A stretch of 35,107 nt of DNA, from positions 1 through 35,107 of the forward strand of contig JAHFAP010000009.1 of NCBI GenBank assembly GCA_023250495.1, in the 5' to 3' direction. Source of the stretch: Deltaproteobacteria bacterium (GTDB lineage: Bacteria > Desulfobacterota > Binatia > UBA9968). Positions 30,529-35,107 of the stretch are shown here, one piece after another. Position numbers and translations under genes: made by a program. The notes beneath the pieces were generated by a model that had not been told where the DNA came from, ran no database searches, and worked only from the letters and a program-made list of their open reading frames with translations. Numbering within the stretch: the first letter of the stretch is position 1; every line of letters starts with the position of its first letter.

Positions 30529-30632
30529 GGCTTTCAAATATTGCGTTTCTTCCTTGCTCGATTAATCCTCCCGTTTGAGAATAGAAGCTCGACGTTTGGC
30601 TTGGTGAAAACCCCTCGCAGATAGGTTATAGT
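30529..30632 (+). repeat. Island leader repeat, copy 2, with TATAGT box
   Basis: This is the second copy of the ~85-base leader also found at 29152. Similarity fades after about 30618, but TTGGTG (30601-30606) and TATAGT (30627-30632) keep the same 20-base spacing. It stands in front of the MNT/HEPN pair starting at 30682. Confidence 0.8.
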
Positions 30633-30681
30633 GCCGTTTATGAGGTTATAGGAGAGCGTAAGGTCTCAAGGGGATTGTTCA

Positions 30682-31002
30682 ATGATAAAAAGCAAGGAAA
30701 AGGAGATTGTTCAGCGATTCAAAGAAAGGGTAACCGAAGCCCTGGGGGACCGTCTGGATCGAATCGTGCTCTTCGGCTCCCGAGCCCGAGGGGACGCCGA
30801 GGAAGACTCGGACTTTGATTTCCTGGTTACGGTTCAGAAGCCGCAGGTAGACGATAAAGACCGCGTACGGCAGATTTCCTGGGAACTCTCCCTTCAATAC
30901 GATACCGTCATCACGCCCTTAGTGGTCCTCAGCGAGGACTTCGTAGAGGAGAAGTATTTTTATCTCCACGAGAATATTCACAAAGAGGGAAGGGTCGTTT
31001 GA
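30682..31002 (+). CDS. Minimal nucleotidyltransferase antitoxin (MntA type)
   Basis: The 106-residue protein has the polymerase-beta-like signature GSRARGDAEEDSDFDF at 32-47, with the metal-binding acids D44 and D46. In studied MntA-HepT modules this enzyme adds AMP units to a tyrosine of the HEPN partner and so silences it. A good ribosome site (AAGGGG) precedes the ATG. The HEPN gene start overlaps its stop codon, the standard arrangement. It follows leader copy 2. Confidence 0.9.
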   Translation: MIKSKEKEIVQRFKERVTEALGDRLDRIVLFGSRARGDAEEDSDFDFLVTVQKPQVDDKDRVRQISWELSLQYDTVITPLVVLSEDFVEEKYFYLHENIHKEGRVV

Positions 31003-31412
31003 AAATTGAAAACCGCCAGAAGCTTGTCCGCATTTTACTTGAAAAGTCTCGAAAGAGTCTGGAAGCTGCAACCACGCTACTGAGAGACGGCTTTTCCGAG
31101 TCCGCTGTATCCCGTGCCTATTATGCCGCGTTTTACCTTGCGCAAGCCGCCCTCGCAACTAAGGATATATCAAGGAATAAACACTCCGGAGTTATTGCCG
31201 CGTTTGGGGAAAACCTGGCGAAAAGATCCATCCTTCCGGACAAGCTTCACAAACTCCTCAGAAATCTTTACGAACTCCGCATCACCTCTGATTACAGCAT
31301 TGAAGACGAGCCTTCTACCCAAGAGGCCAAGGAGGCTCTCGCAACAGCCAAGGAGTTTGCAACGGTAGTCGAGGCTTATCTCGAAAGCTGGCTAAAAGCG
31401 GACTCAGAGTAA
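30999..31412 (+). CDS. HEPN-domain toxin (HepT-like), first pair
   Basis: The 137-residue all-helical protein matches the HEPN family: an N-terminal helix (LVRILLEKSRKSLEAATTLLRDGF), SAVSRAYYAAFYLAQAALATK, and NKHSGVIAAFGENLAKRSILPDKLHKLLRNLYELR. Such proteins are usually RNases. The canonical Rx4-6H motif is not obvious; the nearest is RNKH in the loop. The start is TTG at 30999, overlapping the MNT stop, so the two are co-translated. Its stop lies at the point where sequence similarity with 29683-29790 begins. Confidence 0.88.
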   Translation: MKIENRQKLVRILLEKSRKSLEAATTLLRDGFSESAVSRAYYAAFYLAQAALATKDISRNKHSGVIAAFGENLAKRSILPDKLHKLLRNLYELRITSDYSIEDEPSTQEAKEALATAKEFATVVEAYLESWLKADSE

Positions 31413-31429
31413 CAGTCTCTACCGCACTC

Positions 31430-31699
31430 TCACACTGCCTTGCGAAGGTGGCGCTCCCGGACTTTCCGCGCAAACTCATGGAGTTCGGCCCCGTGCTCCC
31501 GGATGTACTTCTCTACGGCTGGCTCTGTCTCAACCGGATAGACCCCAATCATCCGCACCTCGTCAATCAATCGCTGCTCGAATTCTTCACGCTTTGTCGA
31601 GGTGAAGAGCTCTAGCTCGGACTCCGCAATCAAGTTCTCCAGCGTCTTCTCTATCGAATCCTGTACGAACCAGTCGTTCTTGAGCATGTTTTGAACCAT
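31430..31699 (-). CDS. Small protein of unknown function, convergent to the MNT/HEPN pair
   Basis: The 89-residue protein is acidic in its first half (EKTLENLIAESELELFTS) and helical and basic at its end (KYIREHGAELHEFARKVRE). I do not recognise a domain. Its C-terminal third is duplicated as a fragment at 29701-29790. It begins with ATG at 31699 without a clear ribosome site. The convergent position behind a toxin-antitoxin pair, also seen in the remnant copy, suggests it belongs to the mobile module rather than to the pair itself. Confidence 0.6.
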   Translation of the reverse strand: MVQNMLKNDWFVQDSIEKTLENLIAESELELFTSTKREEFEQRLIDEVRMIGVYPVETEPAVEKYIREHGAELHEFARKVRERHLRKAV

Positions 31700-31828
31700 A
31701 GCACAGCTAGCCTGAACTGGTGAAGGGGAGAGAGCTTATGGTATGATGATCGAAATTACCGGTCGGGATGCCCGCTATGACCACCGCACCTCGGAAGGTT
31801 TCGTCTAAATGTGAGAGGTGAAAATTCC

Positions 31829-32161
31829 ATGAACGGAAATACTAAGACTCGGGCTGTGATTCAAAAAATCGTCCACAGTTTAGTTGCCGGGTACACGCCT
31901 GAGAAGATCATCCTCTTTGGCTCCTATGCCTACGGGCAGCCGGATGCGGACAGCGACATTGATCTCTTGATCATCAAAGCGACACGGGAGCGTTTCCTTG
32001 AACGCCTGGATACCGTACGGCGATTGGCCACTGGAAGCCACCCCCACATTCCGTTTGAGCCGATAGTTCTAACGCCAGAGGAGATCGAGCAGCGCCTGAA
32101 AGCTGGAGACCAATTCGTTAGCGAGATCCTCCAAAAGGGCGAAGTCCTCTATGCCGTCTAG
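31829..32161 (+). CDS. Minimal nucleotidyltransferase antitoxin, second pair
   Basis: From the ATG at 31829, which has a GAGAGGTG ribosome site 8 bases upstream, the protein has 110 residues. It carries the nucleotidyltransferase motif LFGSYAYGQPDADSDIDLLI with acids D43 and D45. It is only distantly similar to the MNT at 30682, so this is a second, separate module rather than a recent duplicate. The partner HEPN gene overlaps its end by 11 bases. Confidence 0.9.
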   Translation: MNGNTKTRAVIQKIVHSLVAGYTPEKIILFGSYAYGQPDADSDIDLLIIKATRERFLERLDTVRRLATGSHPHIPFEPIVLTPEEIEQRLKAGDQFVSEILQKGEVLYAV

Positions 32162-32543
32162 GGAGTCCCGTTATCCGAAGGATTGGCTCGCCCTTGGCGA
32201 GAAGGACCTCGTCCGGGTGAACAGGTCTCTCCGCGACAAAGACCCGGAGCTCGCTGCCTTCTGTCTGCAACAGGCAGTTGAGAAATTTCTTAAGGCGTTC
32301 CTGCTCTCGAAGGGTTGGAAGCTCCGGCGAATTCACGATCTAGAAGCCCTTCTTGACGATGCCATGGCATACGATTCATCTCTGGATCAATTTCGCAATG
32401 TTTGCCAAAAGATCACCAACTACTACGTCGTGGAGCGCTACCCTCTAGCCGTCGGAACTGAATTTACAGAGGAGACGATTCGCGCTTCGCTTGAAGCCGC
32501 AGGCCGGCTGTTTGAGAAAATTCGTAAAGAGTTGGGCTGCTAA
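32151..32543 (+). CDS. HEPN-domain toxin, second pair
   Basis: The 130-residue protein shows the PF05168-like HEPN pattern: DWLALGEKDLVRVNRSL, AAFCLQQAVEKFLKAFLLSKG and RRIHDLEALLDDA, followed by YYVVERYPLAV and a final helix. The RRIHDL segment carries the conserved His of this subgroup, without a clear Rx4-6H spacing. It overlaps the nucleotidyltransferase gene, as expected for a toxin-antitoxin or paired RNA-modifying system. It is the last gene of the island. Confidence 0.88.
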   Translation: MPSRESRYPKDWLALGEKDLVRVNRSLRDKDPELAAFCLQQAVEKFLKAFLLSKGWKLRRIHDLEALLDDAMAYDSSLDQFRNVCQKITNYYVVERYPLAVGTEFTEETIRASLEAAGRLFEKIRKELGC

Positions 32544-32652
32544 GAATCGCTTAATCGGCTAAAAGCTTCATCGAATAACGGACGTTTTCCCTTTGCCCTT
32601 GAGAAACCGCCATCATTCTGTTAACCATTTTCTTGATCTCTTTGGCGACGCC

Positions 32653-33657
32653 ATGAAATTTCCTCTCCACTTAGAAAGCAAATGGGGCGGCAAACGCTAT
32701 AACTCCTTCAACCGCGTTCTCAAGGGTACTTTCGCCGCCCGGGTGCACAAGGTCGGCGTGAGAATGGACTTCACCTGTCCGAACCGAGATGGACGGGTCG
32801 CTACGGGGGGCTGCACCTACTGCAACAACGCGGGCCACACGCCTCGAGGATTTCACCCCGGCATGTCCGTAAAAGAACAGTTAGAACAAGGGACCGAGGC
32901 GATCAGGCGCCGTCACCGGGCCGAGAAATTCATCGCCTACTTTCAGAGTTACACGAATTCCTACGGGCCGGTGAGCAAACTGGAAAGACTCTATCGCGAG
33001 GCGCTGGATTTTCCCGGCGTGGTGGGTCTGGCCATCGCCACGCGGCCTGACTGCGTGCCGGATGACGTGCTCGATCTCGTGGCCGGTTTGGCGCGCCACA
33101 CCTACCTCTGGTTGGAGCTTGGGCTGGAATCGATGCATGATAAAACGCTTCAATGGGTGAACCGCGGCCATGGCCTGAGAGAGTTTCTCGACGCGGTCGA
33201 GCGCAGCAAGGCGAGGAGATTGCGGGTATGCACACATTTGATTCTGGGCTTTCCCACTGAAAGCCGCGAAGAGATCCTGCAAACGCCGGCGCTGTTGAAC
33301 CGCATGAAAATTGACGGCGTGAAACTCCACAACCTGCACGTCATCAAGAACACGGTTCTGGAGCAGATTTACCTTTCCGGGGCCTTCGAGCTCTTTGGGC
33401 GCGAGGCTTACGTTGCCCTCGCGGTCGATTTTCTCGAACGGCTCGCGCCGGAAATCGTCATCCATCGCCTGACCGGAGAGACCTACCGGGAGCTCACCGT
33501 GGCGCCTGATTGGTCGATCAACAAGATCGGCGTGCTCAATGCGATTCACGAGGAGCTTGAAAGAAGAGACAGCTGGCAGGGAAAGGCATGCGCTGAAAGA
33601 TCTGTCATGGGGCTCGAGCGAACGGTTCAGGTCGGGACGGAGGCGGTGACGCCGTGA
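32653..33657 (+). CDS. TIGR01212 family radical SAM protein (YhcC-like)
   Basis: I start at the ATG at 32653 (MKFPLHLESKWGGKRYNSFN), giving 334 residues. The iron-sulfur cluster motif is CPNRDGRVATGGCTYC, with the unusual long spacing before CxxC that marks the YhcC family. Other conserved parts are YFQSYTNSYGP, GLAIATRPDCVPDDVLDL, LWLELGLES and HLILGFPTES. The reaction of the family is not known to me. The last 35 residues are non-conserved. The following gene begins at a GTG that overlaps its stop. Confidence 0.9.
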   Translation: MKFPLHLESKWGGKRYNSFNRVLKGTFAARVHKVGVRMDFTCPNRDGRVATGGCTYCNNAGHTPRGFHPGMSVKEQLEQGTEAIRRRHRAEKFIAYFQSYTNSYGPVSKLERLYREALDFPGVVGLAIATRPDCVPDDVLDLVAGLARHTYLWLELGLESMHDKTLQWVNRGHGLREFLDAVERSKARRLRVCTHLILGFPTESREEILQTPALLNRMKIDGVKLHNLHVIKNTVLEQIYLSGAFELFGREAYVALAVDFLERLAPEIVIHRLTGETYRELTVAPDWSINKIGVLNAIHEELERRDSWQGKACAERSVMGLERTVQVGTEAVTP

Positions 33658-34556
33658 ATGGTCACCTCGGCTTGATCCATTCCATGCTGCCGGCCACCGT
33701 CGATCTCCGGGTATCGGTCCCGGAGAGTCATCCCTCCGCGCGCAATCTGGGAACCGAGCGGGGCGGATCAGGAACCATCGTCGATCCGGAGGGATACATC
33801 CTCACCGTCCACTACGTCACGTCAGGGGCAGCTTCGATCACGGTAACTTTGGCCGACGGCGAGCAGTACCCCGGCGAGTTGGCGGCGCAGGACCAGGAAA
33901 CCGGTCTCTCCTTGGTGAAGATTCCGGGCAGAGATCTTCCGTTCCTCCGCCCTTCGCCTGCTGAGGAGCTGGCGCTTGGCCAGCCGGCGCTGATCGTCGC
34001 CAGCAGCGGAGAGACGGGAAGAAGAGTCAACGGCGGCTATGTGACTTCGACAGAAAGCTACGACGGCCACTGGGAGTACATGTTGGATAAAACCATTCGC
34101 CTTAGCGCTTTCAATCCCGGCTTCGGAGGCGGAACCCTGGCGGACTTCAAAGGGCGGATCATGGGCGTCGTCTCGCTCAACTTGAACGACATCGGGAAAT
34201 TTTCGCTGGCGATACCCATTGAATGTTACCTGCGGCACGAGCGGGAGTTGAAGCAGCACGGACGGGTGCGCAGCCGCGCGCCGCGGCCTTGGCTAGGCTT
34301 CTATCCTCAGAGCCTCGGAGGACACATCGTGATTGCGGGCGTCGTGCCGGGAGGGCCGGCGGAACGGAGCGGACTCAGGGAGGGGGACATCATCATCAGA
34401 GTAGAGAGACAAGAGGTCCGCTCTCGTCCCGAACTCTACCGCCAAATGTGGAAAAAAAGGGCTGGCGAGCGAATCTCTTTTCGCATCCTCAGAGATGAGG
34501 AAGCTCTCGATCTCGATGTGATCAGCGGCGACCGGCTAGAGTTTTCCCGGCATTAA
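33654..34556 (+). CDS. HtrA-like protein with PDZ domain, catalytic triad apparently lost
   Basis: The 300-residue protein has the layout of a DegP/HtrA serine protease: GGSGTIVDPEGYILTVHYV, then the sheet core, then a PDZ domain (about 213-290: WLGFYPQSLGG, PGGPAERSGLREGDIIIRV). The triad positions differ. The expected His position in xxNHVV is Tyr54 (HYV), the Asp of TDLAVL is Gly84 (TGLSLV), and the GNSGGP loop is GFGGGT (156-161), so the nucleophile Ser is Gly158. No signal peptide or membrane anchor is seen. It may be a binding or scaffold protein. The GTG start overlaps the radical SAM stop, suggesting coupled expression. Confidence 0.85.
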   Translation: MNGHLGLIHSMLPATVDLRVSVPESHPSARNLGTERGGSGTIVDPEGYILTVHYVTSGAASITVTLADGEQYPGELAAQDQETGLSLVKIPGRDLPFLRPSPAEELALGQPALIVASSGETGRRVNGGYVTSTESYDGHWEYMLDKTIRLSAFNPGFGGGTLADFKGRIMGVVSLNLNDIGKFSLAIPIECYLRHERELKQHGRVRSRAPRPWLGFYPQSLGGHIVIAGVVPGGPAERSGLREGDIIIRVERQEVRSRPELYRQMWKKRAGERISFRILRDEEALDLDVISGDRLEFSRH

Positions 34557-34909
34557 TCTTCCCCCCCGACCTTTTGCAGTTCCCCTTTGCCAATGACTTT
34601 AACTGAAAGGGCCGGGGTGTAGGCGTCGGGTTCGTACTTTATAACAATCTTGTCTGTCTCTTGCAGCTCTTTCAGCTTGATCTTTGTTCCATCCCTATCG
34701 ATATCCGTTTTTTCGTCGATGCCAACGACCTCTTCACGGACCTTTCCCTTGCGCTCAACTTGAAAGGTGATCGTGCGCTGTCCGACAGCGCTGATAACCG
34801 CCTCCACGTCTTTCGCTTTGGTCGATTTTTTCTCCTCTTGGGCCGAGCCGCTGCCGAGGAATCCGTACAGCAGGAACGAAAGAACCAAGAGCCATCTAGG
34901 GGTTTTCAT
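34553..34909 (-). CDS. Small secreted protein of unknown function
   Basis: The 118-residue protein has a clear Sec signal peptide (MKTPRWLLVLSFLLYGFLGSGSA) with cleavage expected after GSA. The mature part is a small beta-rich domain (VEAVISAVGQRTITFQVERKG ... DKIVIKYEPDAYTPALSVKVIG), resembling the short periplasmic OB-like or DUF5666-like proteins, but I cannot assign a family. A GAAGGAGG ribosome site lies before the ATG. Its end overlaps the convergent HtrA-like gene by 4 bases. Confidence 0.8.
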   Translation of the reverse strand: MKTPRWLLVLSFLLYGFLGSGSAQEEKKSTKAKDVEAVISAVGQRTITFQVERKGKVREEVVGIDEKTDIDRDGTKIKLKELQETDKIVIKYEPDAYTPALSVKVIGKGELQKVGGED

Positions 34910-34986
34910 TGCGCCCTCCTTCGCCGAAAAGTATCCAAAGATTGAAATCGTGTCAAGCGACGTGACCTTCGGTCACAGGCGCCGGC

Positions 34987-35107
34987 TCAGGCCGAATAGC
35001 GGGTCGGCATCGTGATGCGGAAGGTCGTTCCCTTCCCCACCTCGCTTGCCACTTCCACCTTGCCATGAAGCAGGTTGAGCAGCTTCTTCGCTATGGCCAG
35101 GCCCAGG
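34987..35107 (-). CDS. Sensor histidine kinase, C-terminal fragment
   Basis: The minus strand is open from the window edge to a TGA at 34989-34987. It encodes LGLAIAKKLLNLLHGKVEV and SEVGKGTTFRITMPTRYSA. This is the G2 box and end of an HATPase_c domain, as in two-component sensor kinases. The dimerisation domain and sensor part lie outside the window, so the signal and partner regulator are unknown. Confidence 0.9.
   Translation of the reverse strand, partial: LGLAIAKKLLNLLHGKVEVASEVGKGTTFRITMPTRYSA

Overview
The window is bacterial chromosome, moderately GC-rich, from a Gram-negative organism with an outer membrane (LptE-type lipoprotein, several lipobox proteins, TatC, a bifunctional class A PBP). 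The long gene string DUF177, rpmF, plsX, fabD, fabG, acpP, rpiB, glyA, nrdR, ribD, ribE, ribBA, ribH, nusB, leuS, lptE resembles the order found in deltaproteobacteria-like and NC10-like lineages. An uncultivated member of such a group is likely, but no 16S gene or other decisive marker is present, so this placement is an inference.

Layout. Positions 1-200 hold the tail of a cyclase-family gene and tRNA-Leu(UAA). Positions 201-652 hold a small gene for an S23/Avd-like four-helix-bundle protein, flanked on both sides by inverted arrays of a degenerate heptamer. Then, on the minus strand, come a proton-pumping pyrophosphatase (hppA), tatC, a Pro/Ala-rich lipoprotein and a PBP1A-type peptidoglycan synthase. 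A 484-base gene-poor stretch with two DnaA-box-like 9-mers leads to rpsT on the plus strand. From 20617 down to 6974 runs the large minus-strand housekeeping series: fatty acid initiation (plsX, fabD, fabG, acpP), one-carbon and pentose metabolism (glyA, rpiB), NrdR, the whole riboflavin pathway, NusB, LeuRS and LptE. It has a good sigma70-type promoter at 20645-20672. Two related lipoproteins (20758-21736) diverge from a plus-strand ABC-2 exporter with GldG-like and DUF4340 partners (21912-25947).

Positions 26039-32543 form a defence and toxin-antitoxin island: a single-chain type IIG restriction-methylation enzyme, an orphan addiction-module antitoxin, gene fragments, a VapBC pair and two MNT/HEPN pairs. 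The end of the window holds a YhcC-like radical SAM protein, a translationally coupled HtrA-like protein that appears to have lost its catalytic triad, a small secreted protein and the C-terminus of a histidine kinase.

The most unusual feature is a set of 7-base-period repeats lying in inter-gene gaps and at gene edges. Several sequence families (TTGGGNA, GCTGANN, TTTTGCC, and a CTCGTG family with alternating 6/7 spacing) share the same design: short degenerate tandem units, usually arranged as two inverted arms around a loop and often touching a stop codon. In one copy the loop contains the four-helix-bundle gene. This resembles the relation of RAYT genes to REPINs and suggests an undescribed gene-plus-hairpin repeat system. 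A second unusual structure is in the island, where an ~85-bp leader and a convergent small ORF frame different toxin-antitoxin payloads, as if cargo had been swapped between fixed flanks.
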